Below, piece after piece: positions 26,106-33,875 of a DNA stretch of 64,000 bases. Numbering within the stretch: position 1 is the stretch's first letter; each line of letters opens with the position of its first letter. Source of the stretch: Arthrobacter sp. ov118. GTDB lineage: Bacteria; Actinomycetota; Actinomycetes; Actinomycetales; Micrococcaceae. The notes beneath the pieces are model-generated. The model did no database searches, was not told the origin of the DNA, and saw only the letters and a list, made by a program, of their open reading frames with translations. Location of the stretch: the NCBI RefSeq assembly GCF_900116495.1, contig NZ_FPAY01000001.1:868001-932000 (forward strand), read 5' to 3'. Position numbers and translations under genes: made by a program.

Positions 26106-27142
26106 GGCGACACCCCTTCAAGAACCTTTGCTGCGGCAGCATCGGCCAGGTCGATGGCAAAGTGCGAGTCAGCCAGCAGTTCGTCGTACTCCACAGGGGC
26201 CCCGCCTTCAAGGAGTGAGGCAAGCAGGCGCCACTGCGCCACATAGCCGTCTTCCGGATCCCGCCGGTACTCCGTCCACTGCCCGTCCATGCTGCGCACT
26301 CGGGTGACCGCGCTTCCGGCGTGGACAAAGGCGGGCGGGAAATTCACCTCGATGCGGTCGTGGGAGGTGGCGATACTCATCCTCCAGAGGGCATCCGGCC
26401 CTTCCGGAAGCATGGTCAGCGCCAACTGGACCAGGATTCCGCCGGCCCGATACCCCACAAGGTAGCCCATCGGCGGAGCGACCCGCGCGTAGACAACCTC
26501 ATCGACGCCTGGCGCGATGTCCCTCAAGGCCGGAAGATCATGGATCGCAAGACCGGTCAGCAACTGCCGCAGGACTCCGGCGGCAACTGCAGGAGTGCCG
26601 AGGTCCGGGCGTCCCCGCCGGGCGGCCTGGAAAGGGCCGCCCTCGGCGACCAGCCGGTGGTACCTGTCATTGGGCGGGAGCGCCAGCGTCACGGAGATCG
26701 CCTGCACCCGGCCGGCGAGGGCCACAAGATGATGCTTCGCCCGCCCCCACGCGGCATCAAACAGGTGGTTCGTCCCCACCAGAAGAACCGTTCCTGCAAC
26801 CCGGCAGGCAGAGATGACTTCGTCGGCTTCCTCCCTGCTGGTGGCCAACGGCTTCTCGCAAAAGATGGCAGGCTTCCCCGCGGCTACAGCCGCCAGGATT
26901 TGGCGGGCATGTTCAGCGGGCGGGCTACATATGGCCACCACCTGGACAGCCGGGTCGGCCAGCAGGTCCGTCTCCCCCACCGACCACCGGGCATCAAGCC
27001 TTGCGGCCAGGCCCCCGGCGCGCCCGCTTCCCCCATCGGCAATGTGCACCACCCTGAACAGCTCCGCCAGCCGGCCCAGCACCGGCAGATGCAGGGCCGC
27101 GACGCCCGGCCCGGCTCCAAGAACTCCTACCTTCCAAGGCAT
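26102..27142 (-). CDS. Gfo/Idh/MocA-family oxidoreductase
   Basis: A 346-residue NAD(P)-dependent sugar dehydrogenase-like protein. The N-terminal Rossmann motif is VGVLGAGPGVAALHLP, and the family hallmark EKPL occurs in IFCEKPLATSREEADE. The C-terminal domain contains LTGLAIHDLPALRDI, with the catalytic His region GLAIHDL. Such enzymes oxidise or reduce hydroxyls of sugars and inositols, and the DgpA class oxidises C3 of C-glycosides. It is divergent from a ROK regulator, its probable controller. Confidence 0.85.
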   Translation of the reverse strand: MPWKVGVLGAGPGVAALHLPVLGRLAELFRVVHIADGGSGRAGGLAARLDARWSVGETDLLADPAVQVVAICSPPAEHARQILAAVAAGKPAIFCEKPLATSREEADEVISACRVAGTVLLVGTNHLFDAAWGRAKHHLVALAGRVQAISVTLALPPNDRYHRLVAEGGPFQAARRGRPDLGTPAVAAGVLRQLLTGLAIHDLPALRDIAPGVDEVVYARVAPPMGYLVGYRAGGILVQLALTMLPEGPDALWRMSIATSHDRIEVNFPPAFVHAGSAVTRVRSMDGQWTEYRRDPEDGYVAQWRLLASLLEGGAPVEYDELLADSHFAIDLADAAAAKVLEGVSP

Positions 27143-27173
27143 CGTCGCCCCTCCCCCTTTTGTCCTTATTATT

Positions 27174-27182
27174 CATAAGTAC
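27174..27182. promoter_or_regulatory. TCATAAGTA, variant of a recurring motif
   Basis: In the 107-base divergent gap between the Gfo/Idh/MocA gene and the ROK gene. It matches seven of eight bases of ACATAAGT, which occurs at four other regulatory positions in this window (28983, 41134, 41156, 45145). Confidence 0.35.
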
Positions 27183-27249
27183 GGAAATATCTGGCTATAG
27201 TCGCGTTCAACCCCACCTTAGTCCCCTCCCGTGTGTGAGAATTGTGATC

Positions 27250-28512
27250 ATGACGACAGAGTCCACACTCCGCTTTGGAGCACAAACGGATGAAGTGACG
27301 AGCCTGCTGAGGATCGTCAACCTGGTGCGAACAGGCGAGGCAACAACGCGCCCTGAAATCGGCAAGGTCACCGGGCTGGGCAGGGGCGTTGTCAGCCAGC
27401 GTGTGGATCAGGCCATTCAGATCGGCTTCCTCGGGGATGGAGAATTCGGCGCCTCCTCCGGGGGCCGCGCACCCCGGACCCTGCGCTTTCGCGCGGAGCA
27501 GGGACGGATCGTTATATGTGCCCTCGGAGCCGCTCATATAAGGGTTGGCGTAACTGCCCTCGACGGCGACATCCTGGAACACACGCACCGCACCTGGGAT
27601 ATCGCCAAGGGCCCGGAGAAGACCATTGACGCAGTGATGGCCCTCGTTGACGACGTGCTGAAAAAGGATCACCAAGTGCCCATCTGGGGTGTGGTGGTAG
27701 GCCTCCCCGGCCCGGTCGACTTCGCCACGGGACAACCCGTGGCACCTCCGATCATGCCCGGATGGAATGGCTTCGATGTCCGCACGCCCTTCGAGGACCG
27801 CTTCAACGCACCGGTGTGGGTGGATAACGACGTCAACCTGCTTGCCCTGGGTGAGCGCGCCCGCCGCCGCGAATCCCTTGCGAACCTCATCTATTGCAAG
27901 ATCGGTTCGGGAATCGGCGCCGGCCTGCTGTCCCAGGGCAGGATCCACCGCGGTGCCAACGGCGCCGCCGGCGACATCGGCCACGTCCGGGTTTCCGACT
28001 CCGATGCCCAGTGCCGCTGCGGCAAGATCGGCTGTCTCGAAGCGGTGGCCAGCGGCTGGGCCCTGGTCAGGGACGCTGAACAGGCTGTCACGGAAGGCGC
28101 CAACAGCTCCCTGGCTCCGCTAGTGAAAAAGGGGACCCTGACCCTCGAGGAGATCACCCTCGCAGCCCAGGCGGGGGACGCGCTGGCCATCACGTTGATT
28201 CAAAAGTCGGCCCGGGTAGCTGGCGAGACCATTTCAGCCCTGGTGAATATGTTCAACCCTGGAATCATCGTCATCGGCGGGGCCATGGGATCGGCCGGCG
28301 AGGTGTTCCTGGCCGAAGTGCGCCAGCGGGTCTATGAACTGTCCCTGCCGCTCGCCACCCGCGACCTCACCATCACCTTGTCCGTAAATGATGAGCGCGA
28401 ACCCCTGCGCGGAGGAGCTGAGCTGGCGCGCGAGCAGCTGTTCGATGTCACTTTCCCGCGCTGGTTTGCTGACGGCCGGCCCTCACCGGAACGGTCCGCT
28501 GTTCCCGCTTAG
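27250..28512 (+). CDS. ROK-family transcriptional regulator
   Basis: A 420-residue regulator using the ATG at 27250. An N-terminal helix-turn-helix (VTSLLRIVNLVRTGEATTRPEIGKVTGLGRGVVSQRVDQAI) precedes a ROK domain with GLPGPVDFATGQPVAPPIMPGW, VDNDVNLLALGE, GIGAGLLSQGRIHRGANGAAGDIGH and zinc cysteines in CRCGKIGCLE. It is a likely sugar-responsive regulator of the divergent Gfo/Idh/MocA gene and perhaps of the CarB/CarC genes that follow; it is distinct from the ROK gene next to xylA. Confidence 0.9.
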   Translation: MTTESTLRFGAQTDEVTSLLRIVNLVRTGEATTRPEIGKVTGLGRGVVSQRVDQAIQIGFLGDGEFGASSGGRAPRTLRFRAEQGRIVICALGAAHIRVGVTALDGDILEHTHRTWDIAKGPEKTIDAVMALVDDVLKKDHQVPIWGVVVGLPGPVDFATGQPVAPPIMPGWNGFDVRTPFEDRFNAPVWVDNDVNLLALGERARRRESLANLIYCKIGSGIGAGLLSQGRIHRGANGAAGDIGHVRVSDSDAQCRCGKIGCLEAVASGWALVRDAEQAVTEGANSSLAPLVKKGTLTLEEITLAAQAGDALAITLIQKSARVAGETISALVNMFNPGIIVIGGAMGSAGEVFLAEVRQRVYELSLPLATRDLTITLSVNDEREPLRGGAELAREQLFDVTFPRWFADGRPSPERSAVPA

Positions 28513-28539
28513 AGCCACCGTGCGGCCTGGGCACACTCG

Positions 28540-28965
28540 CTAGGCCACATCGCGGGAGACGCTGGGCACCGGTGCCCTGTCCAACTCCAGCCGGGCCTCC
28601 AGATGGAACGGCAGCACCAGCGGCGAACCGGGACGCGCCTGAAGGTAGGGCACCAGCAGCTGGAAGTCGACGGCGACGGCGTGCGCCCCGCGGGAAAGCT
28701 CGCGCCGGCCGGCCACCACCAGCCTGTCCTGCACGAACCACCACCCGGACTCCGCCTGCAACGCATCCGCCCGCACGCGCCGGGCCCCCAGCGCCACTGC
28801 CAACTCCCCTGGTGCCACCGGAACGCCGTCGACCTCAACTGCTAACTCGGCCACGCTGGAAAGCGGCATCGAGCGGATCCATGGCAGGCCGAGCCGGAGT
28901 TCAAAGCCTCCCGGCGTGGCCGTCAGCGCATCTGCACGCAAACCCGTTTGCAACATCGCTTCCAT
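28540..28965 (-). CDS. CarB-like C-glycoside deglycosidase beta subunit (DUF6379-like), copy 1
   Basis: A 141-residue, mostly beta-strand protein. It resembles the small subunit of C-glycoside deglycosidases: LRLGLPWIRSMPLSSVAELAVEVDGVPV (the LPW-R-LP/LS-S core), a central WWFVQDRLVV strand, then HAVAVDFQLLVPYLQARPGSP near the end. The same LPWYRSLWLS..VNGVEIP...LRLxYMQI layout occurs in the other CarB-like proteins in this window. It is transcribed away from a CarC-like gene, so the presumed subunits share a promoter region rather than an operon. It is more diverged than the other copies. Confidence 0.6.
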   Translation of the reverse strand: MEAMLQTGLRADALTATPGGFELRLGLPWIRSMPLSSVAELAVEVDGVPVAPGELAVALGARRVRADALQAESGWWFVQDRLVVAGRRELSRGAHAVAVDFQLLVPYLQARPGSPLVLPFHLEARLELDRAPVPSVSRDVA

Positions 28966-28980
28966 CCTTTATCCTAAAAC

Positions 28981-28996
28981 TGACATAAGTTTGTCA
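28981..28996. promoter_or_regulatory. Inverted repeat TGACA-N6-TGTCA with ACATAAGT core
   Basis: TGACATAAGTTTGTCA lies in the 59-base gap between the divergent CarB-like and CarC-like genes. It is a dyad and contains one exact copy of the recurring ACATAAGT. A regulator bound here could control both genes at once. Confidence 0.55.
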
Positions 28997-29024
28997 TTAA
29001 GAAGCATAAATGGGAAGGCAAGCT

Positions 29025-30053
29025 ATGGCCCCCGTAATTCCAAACAACTGGACCCTCTGCGCCAGCTCCTTCAACTGGACTCCGGAGATCACGGCAGCCC
29101 GGCGGACGACCCCGGACATCGTGACTGGCATCGCGGATTCCGTGACGAAGACAATAGAGCTCGAACCTGGACTGCTGTGGCGGTCCTTCCCCGCTCCCCA
29201 GGACGCCGAGGTAGATGAACTGCGGGATTCGCTGGCGGCAAGAGGGGGATGCGTCAGCATCGTTGGCGCCAGCCTCGACGACTTCACGTCGCCAACCGAC
29301 CGCCGCTCGTTGCAGGAGCGCCTGGACTTCCTGGTCCCCCAACTCGGCGCCGCCCGCCGGGTGGGTGCCCGCGGGATCCGGTTGCCGATCGGACAGGCGG
29401 GCCCGGAACTGCTCACGCTGCTGCAGCCGTTGCTGCATGAGTACGATCTGGTGCTGTACGAAGAAATCCAAGGGCAGCAGACTCCCAACAACCCTTCGGT
29501 GGCACCGGCCCTGGATGCGATCGCCGGGCTGGCTGATGACCACGTGCGGGTACTCGTTGACATCAGCATGCTCATGCCGGTCCTTCCCGTCACCTACCTT
29601 GATGAGCTGCGGCAGGGCGGCGTTCCTTCCGACCTTCTGGCGCGCCTGGAGAATGACTGGCGTGATCCCGCCACCGTCGATGCCGTCACCGCCCTGCTCC
29701 GCGCAGGGAAGGTTCCGCTTCGCATCCACACGCTCTTTATGAACCTGCTCATCCGCTTCGGCCGCAGCGACGCCGCCGACCTGCAGGGCATCCTCCCCCT
29801 GGTGGGCGCCTTCCACCTGAAATTCTGGGACCTGGACGACGACGGCGGGCGGGTCACGCAGCCGCTGCGGAACCTTGGCAGCCTGCTGGGCAGGACCGGC
29901 TTCACGGGCACGCTGACCAGCGAGTGGGGCGGCCACGAATGGCTGCAGGACGACCCAACGGAGATGACGCGGAGGCACCTGGCCCTGGCGGGGACAGCCC
30001 TGGCCGAGGCAGCATCGGCGGAGTCGGCACCCGCGGCCCGGGCTGCGCTCTGA
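29025..30053 (+). CDS. CarC-like TIM-barrel C-glycoside deglycosidase alpha subunit, divergent copy
   Basis: A 342-residue protein of the xylose-isomerase-like TIM-barrel fold. The ATG at 29025 follows GGAAGG; an ATG five codons earlier is less well placed. Expected metal ligands can be read as Glu147 (LYEEIQG), Asp179 (VLVDIS), His264 (GAFHLKFWDLDD) and Glu300 (TSEWGGHEW). The H-x-KF-x-D and SEW-GH motifs match the CarC-like proteins at 32791-34979, but the rest is diverged. It probably partners the divergent CarB-like gene. It could instead be another sugar isomerase or epimerase. Confidence 0.6.
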   Translation: MAPVIPNNWTLCASSFNWTPEITAARRTTPDIVTGIADSVTKTIELEPGLLWRSFPAPQDAEVDELRDSLAARGGCVSIVGASLDDFTSPTDRRSLQERLDFLVPQLGAARRVGARGIRLPIGQAGPELLTLLQPLLHEYDLVLYEEIQGQQTPNNPSVAPALDAIAGLADDHVRVLVDISMLMPVLPVTYLDELRQGGVPSDLLARLENDWRDPATVDAVTALLRAGKVPLRIHTLFMNLLIRFGRSDAADLQGILPLVGAFHLKFWDLDDDGGRVTQPLRNLGSLLGRTGFTGTLTSEWGGHEWLQDDPTEMTRRHLALAGTALAEAASAESAPAARAAL

Positions 30054-30108
30054 CCGGATACAAAAAAGCTCACCGGATACAAAAAGCTGACCGGATACAA
30101 AAAGCTCA
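30053..30108. repeat. Three tandem copies of an 18-base unit
   Basis: ACCGGATACAAAAAGCT occurs three times in a row, starting inside the stop codon region of the CarC-like gene and ending 10 bases before a strong terminator. The first copy has one extra A. The repeat could have arisen by slippage at the gene end. Confidence 0.85.
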
Positions 30109-30117
30109 CGGCACAGC

Positions 30118-30145
30118 AAAGGCCGGCCCCGCGGGGCCGGCCTTT
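30118..30145. terminator. Bidirectional intrinsic terminator
   Basis: A perfect hairpin, AAAGGCCGGCCCC pairing with GGGGCCGGCCTTT around a two-base GC centre, sits between a plus-strand and a minus-strand gene that converge. The A-run and T-run flank the stem, so it works for either direction. Confidence 0.9.
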
Positions 30146-30157
30146 CCTGTCTGCGAA

Positions 30158-31162
30158 TTACTTCGTGCTGAAAGCAGCGTCGAAAGCCGCTGCCGAGGGC
30201 TCATAGCTGGAAAGCCTTCGCACAAACGCCAGCGCCTCGGGGGCACCGTCCAGCCGGTCCATGCCGGCATCCTCCCACTCCACGGACAGCGGCCCGCGGT
30301 AGTCGATGGCGTTCAGCATCCGGAACGCGTCCTCCCACGGCACGTCGCCGTGGCCGGTGGAGATGAAGTCCCAGCCGCGGCGCGGATCAGCCCAGGGCAG
30401 GTGGGAGGAGAGCCGGCCGTTGCGGCCGTTGCCCAGCCGCTTCTTGGTGTCCTTGCAGTGCACGTGGTAGATCCGGTCCTTGAAGTCCCACAGGAACCCC
30501 ACCGGGTCGATGTCCTGCCACACCATGTGGCTCGGGTCCCAGTTCAGCCCGAACGCCTCACGGTGCCCGATCGCCTCCAGGGCTCGCTGAGTCGTCCAGT
30601 AGTCGTAGGCGATCTCTGACGGGTGCACCTCATGGGCAAACCGGACGCCCACCTCGTCAAAGACATCGAGGATGGGGTTCCACCGGTCGGCAAAGTCCTG
30701 GTAGCCGGCGTCGACCATCTTCTCGGAGGCAGGCGGGAACATCGCCACGTACTTCCAGATGGACGATCCCGTAAAGCCGGTCACCGTTTTCACGCCCAGC
30801 TTTGCGGCGAGCCGCGCGGTGTTCTTCAGTTCCTCGGCCGCGCGACGGCGGACCCCTTCAGGATCGCCGTCGCCCCACACGACGTCCGGCAGGATGCCGC
30901 GGTGCCGTTCATCGATGGGGTCGTCACAGACAGCCTGGCCCTTGAGGTGGTTGGAGATGGTCCACACTTTGAGGCCGTGCCGTTTAAGAATGTCCAGCTT
31001 GCCCTGCACATAGGCGTCGTCGTCCCAGCGCCAGGGATCCAGGTGGTCACCCCAGCAGGCGATCTCCAGCCCGTCGTAGCCCCACTCGCCGGCGAGCCGG
31101 GCCACCTCCTCGAACGGCAGGTCGGCCCACTGGCCGGTGAACAAGGTAATTGGTCGTGCCAC
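30158..31162 (-). CDS. Sugar phosphate isomerase/epimerase-family TIM-barrel protein
   Basis: A 334-residue AP-endonuclease-2/xylose-isomerase-like protein. The GTG at 31162 follows GAGGAGGGGAAG; an upstream in-frame ATG would fall inside the preceding gene. The N-terminal LFTGQWADLPFEEVARLAGEWGYDGLEIACWGDHLDPWRWDDD is typical of a subgroup found with Gfo/Idh/MocA genes. Ligand motifs are RFAHEVHPSEIAYD, LNWDPSHMVWQ, YHVHCKDTKK and SVEWEDAGMD. It is the last gene of the long catabolic operon and probably converts the released or oxidised sugar; substrate unknown. Confidence 0.82.
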   Translation of the reverse strand: MARPITLFTGQWADLPFEEVARLAGEWGYDGLEIACWGDHLDPWRWDDDAYVQGKLDILKRHGLKVWTISNHLKGQAVCDDPIDERHRGILPDVVWGDGDPEGVRRRAAEELKNTARLAAKLGVKTVTGFTGSSIWKYVAMFPPASEKMVDAGYQDFADRWNPILDVFDEVGVRFAHEVHPSEIAYDYWTTQRALEAIGHREAFGLNWDPSHMVWQDIDPVGFLWDFKDRIYHVHCKDTKKRLGNGRNGRLSSHLPWADPRRGWDFISTGHGDVPWEDAFRMLNAIDYRGPLSVEWEDAGMDRLDGAPEALAFVRRLSSYEPSAAAFDAAFSTK

Positions 31163-31175
31163 GTACTTCCCCTCC

Positions 31176-32387
31176 TCAACTGGCCGGCACGGGGACGCCG
31201 GAAGCGACGCGTGTCCAGGCGGAATCATTTTCGGAACTGCGCTCGACGGCGTCGAGCACCCGCTGCACCCTCAGCCCGTCAGCGAACGACGGATGCGGGA
31301 CGGCGCCGCCCACAATGCCCTCCACGAGGTCCTTGACCTGGTGGGAGAACCCGTGCTCGTAACCGAGCATGTGGCCCGCGGGCCACCACGCCGAAACATA
31401 GGGATGTTCCGCTTCCGTGACCAGGATTTTCCTGAAGCCCTGGCGGTCCGCCGGTGCCGTACGGTCGTAGAACTGGACGCTGTTGAGGTCCTCCAAGTCG
31501 AAGGCCAGGGCGCCCTTGTCCCCGGAAACCTCGATCTGCAGCGCGTTCTTCCGGCCGGTGGCAAAGCGTGAGGCCTCGAACGACGCCAGCGCCCCGGATT
31601 CGAAGCGGCCCGTGAAGATCGCGATATCGTCCACGGTCACCTGGCCGTAGCCGGTACCGGCAGCGCCCGAGAGCCCGGTGCCGGAAGGTCCAGTGCCTGA
31701 AGTGGAGCCCTTCAAAAGAGGCCGCTCCTTCACGATGGTGTCGATGACGCCGGACACCTTCGCCAGGTTCAGGCCGGTGACGAACTGGGCCAGGTCGATG
31801 GCGTGGGCGCCGATGTCCCCCAGCGCCCCGGAACCGGCGTGTTCCTTCTGCAGGCGCCATGCCAGCGGCATCTCCGGGTCCACGAGCCAGTCCTGCCGGT
31901 AGGAGGCGCGCACGTGGTTGATCGTGCCCACGGCGCCTTCGGCGATGAGGTTGCGGAGGAACGTGACGGCCGGAACACGGCGGTAGGTGAAGCCCACCAT
32001 GGCTTGGATGCCCCGGGCAGCGGCCCGTTCGGCAGCCTCGGCCATCGCTTCGGCTTCCGCCACCGTATTGGCCAGCGGTTTCTCGCACAGCACGTGCTTC
32101 CCGGCCTCAAGTGCCGCGATCGCAATTTCGGCGTGGGAGTCGCCTGGAGTGACGATGTCGACGACGTCGATATCGTCCCGGGCGATCACCTCCCGCCAGT
32201 CTGTGGCTGACTCGGCCCAGTCCCACTTGTCCGCAGCGGCAGCCACCGCCTCAGCGTTGCGGCCCACAACAACCGCCATTTCCGGCTCGGCAGGCAGGTC
32301 GAATACCCGCGGCGCCGTCCGCCAGCCCTGGGAGTGGGCAGCACCCATGAAGCCATAGCCGATCATGGCTACGCGCAAGGCTTTCAT
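31176..32387 (-). CDS. Gfo/Idh/MocA-family oxidoreductase (DgpA-like candidate)
   Basis: A 403-residue NAD(P)-dependent oxidoreductase. The Rossmann motif is IGYGFMGAAHSQG, with HVLCEKPLANTVAEAE carrying the conserved EKPL. MVGFTYRRVPAV and the catalytic GSGALGDIGAHAIDLAQFV are present. A Gly/Ser/Thr-rich insertion (LKGSTSGTGPSGTGLSGAAGTG) interrupts the C-terminal domain and is unusual. Overlapping the CarB-like gene by ATGA and followed by the isomerase, it probably oxidises or reduces the keto-sugar in C-glycoside breakdown, as DgpA does in the gut bacterium pathway; the direction is inference. Confidence 0.85.
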   Translation of the reverse strand: MKALRVAMIGYGFMGAAHSQGWRTAPRVFDLPAEPEMAVVVGRNAEAVAAAADKWDWAESATDWREVIARDDIDVVDIVTPGDSHAEIAIAALEAGKHVLCEKPLANTVAEAEAMAEAAERAAARGIQAMVGFTYRRVPAVTFLRNLIAEGAVGTINHVRASYRQDWLVDPEMPLAWRLQKEHAGSGALGDIGAHAIDLAQFVTGLNLAKVSGVIDTIVKERPLLKGSTSGTGPSGTGLSGAAGTGYGQVTVDDIAIFTGRFESGALASFEASRFATGRKNALQIEVSGDKGALAFDLEDLNSVQFYDRTAPADRQGFRKILVTEAEHPYVSAWWPAGHMLGYEHGFSHQVKDLVEGIVGGAVPHPSFADGLRVQRVLDAVERSSENDSAWTRVASGVPVPAS

Positions 32388-32782
32388 GCGAGCACCACCT
32401 TGCGCTCAACCGCCACCCGGTTGCCGACGTAGCGCATGGGCGCGATCTGCATGTAGAGCAGGCGCAGGGTGAGGATGACTTCGACGTCGATCTCCTCGCC
32501 GGCGTCGGGGACGCGGTCCAGCGGGATGATCACGTCTGGCTTGTCAGCGACGAACCACAGGGTTTCCCATTGCTCCGGTAGTTCAGCTATGGAGTAGGAC
32601 TTTCCCTGCAGTTCGAAGCGGAGGGACTCTTTGGGAATCTCCACGCCGTTGACGGTCGCAACGACGTCGTCAACGGCGGACAGCCAGAGGCTGCGGTACC
32701 AGGGCAGCTGCACCGACACGGCAATGCCCTCGGGGTGCCTGCGGACGTCGGTGTCCTGGAACAGGGAATTGTGAGTTGCCAT
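32384..32782 (-). CDS. CarB-like C-glycoside deglycosidase beta subunit, copy 2
   Basis: A 132-residue beta-rich protein. The conserved core is AVSVQLPWYRSLWLSAVDDVVATVNGVEIP, then FELQGKSYSIAELPEQWETLWFVAD and the C-terminal LTLRLLYMQIAPMRYVGNR. These blocks match almost line for line the first 130 residues of the fused protein at 42284-43762. In characterised C-glycoside deglycosidases the small subunit packs on the TIM barrel and helps form the active site. It lies 8 bases after the CarC-like gene and overlaps the Gfo/Idh/MocA gene, so the pair is co-translated. Confidence 0.75.
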   Translation of the reverse strand: MATHNSLFQDTDVRRHPEGIAVSVQLPWYRSLWLSAVDDVVATVNGVEIPKESLRFELQGKSYSIAELPEQWETLWFVADKPDVIIPLDRVPDAGEEIDVEVILTLRLLYMQIAPMRYVGNRVAVERKVVLA

Positions 32783-32790
32783 GGCTTTCC

Positions 32791-33855
32791 TTACTTAACA
32801 GTCTCGACCAGGGTCGCGTGGGATTCGGGTGCATTGGGATCAACAGCCTCTTCGATGGCCTGCCGCATCAGCGTGTGCTGCTTCTTGACGAGGTCGATCG
32901 GATCGGATTCGCCCAGGTCTGCGAACGCGTGACCCTCCCACTCGCTGGACAGGTAGCCTTGGTAGCCGCCCTTGACGAACTGGCGCACAATGCGGGGAAT
33001 GTCCATCGCGGGTTCGTTGCCGTGTTCGTCGATGTCGTAGAACTTTGCGTGGACATGGAAGATCTGCGGCATGATGTCCAGCCACTCCTCCGGCGGAACC
33101 AGTCCATGCATGTTGAAGGCCAGCCGGGTGAACGGGCCCAGGCGGGCAGGATCGAAGTTGTTGGCACTCAGGTAGTCCTCGAACTCCTGGTTGCGCTCAT
33201 GCATCGGTGACGGTTTGCGCCAGACCTCCTGCATGACGGCGAAGTGCTCCTCGGGCAGCCCCATTTGCGTCAACGTGCGGAAGAGGGTCGGGGACAGGCT
33301 GTGCATCGTGGAGCTGAAGTCTGCGGTGAAGCCGAGCCGGTCGCTTCCCAGTTCCTCGTACATCTCGCGGATCTGCAGGATCTTGGGATCGTTCGGGCCC
33401 TGCGGCGCGTGAATTTCGTAGCCGAGCTTCTGGTCGTACTTCTCGGCCAGGGGCAGCAGCCGGCGGAGCAATTCCTTGCCCGCGGAGCGGATCACCACGC
33501 GGTGGAAACCAAGCTTGTTAGCCGTGCGCAGCTGCGCGGCGAAGAAGTCGTACTCCTCGTCGGGTGTCATGTCCCGGTCCTTGCGGCGGCCCATGTCCAG
33601 GTTGGTGCCCACTGCGCTGGGGGTCAGGCCGTAGCGGTCCATGCTGTCGCGCCACAGGCGGACAAAGTCGTCGTCGACGTCGGGGTAGGTGCGCAGCATC
33701 TGGGCGATGTTGAACTCCACCCCCGGGCCGAGGCCTTCATCTGCAACAGCCTTGATCAGCGTCTCAGGGGTGTAGAGTCCGGCGGCGAACTCGGAGGTGA
33801 GCGAATAGAGGGTAATACCAAGCTCGATGCCCGAGCCTGCGATGCCTTCTGACAT
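32791..33855 (-). CDS. CarC-like C-glycoside deglycosidase alpha subunit, copy 2
   Basis: A 354-residue TIM-barrel protein. Metal-ligand candidates are Glu147 (GYEIHAP, with His149 as possible general base), Asp179 (FTADFSS), His267 or His269 (HVHAKFYDID) and Glu305 (SSEWEGH). Family knowledge: CarC/DgpC subunits use Mn2+ and break the C1-aglycone bond of 3-keto C-glycosides. It is the closest relative in the window of the barrel domain of the fused protein at 42284-43762 (shared DMGRRxDRDMTPDEEY, LGFxADFSSTMHSxSPTL, HVHAKFYDID). It starts 20 bases downstream of the other CarC-like gene. Confidence 0.78.
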   Translation of the reverse strand: MSEGIAGSGIELGITLYSLTSEFAAGLYTPETLIKAVADEGLGPGVEFNIAQMLRTYPDVDDDFVRLWRDSMDRYGLTPSAVGTNLDMGRRKDRDMTPDEEYDFFAAQLRTANKLGFHRVVIRSAGKELLRRLLPLAEKYDQKLGYEIHAPQGPNDPKILQIREMYEELGSDRLGFTADFSSTMHSLSPTLFRTLTQMGLPEEHFAVMQEVWRKPSPMHERNQEFEDYLSANNFDPARLGPFTRLAFNMHGLVPPEEWLDIMPQIFHVHAKFYDIDEHGNEPAMDIPRIVRQFVKGGYQGYLSSEWEGHAFADLGESDPIDLVKKQHTLMRQAIEEAVDPNAPESHATLVETVK

Positions 33856-33875
33856 ATCTTCTGTTTCCTTCGTTG

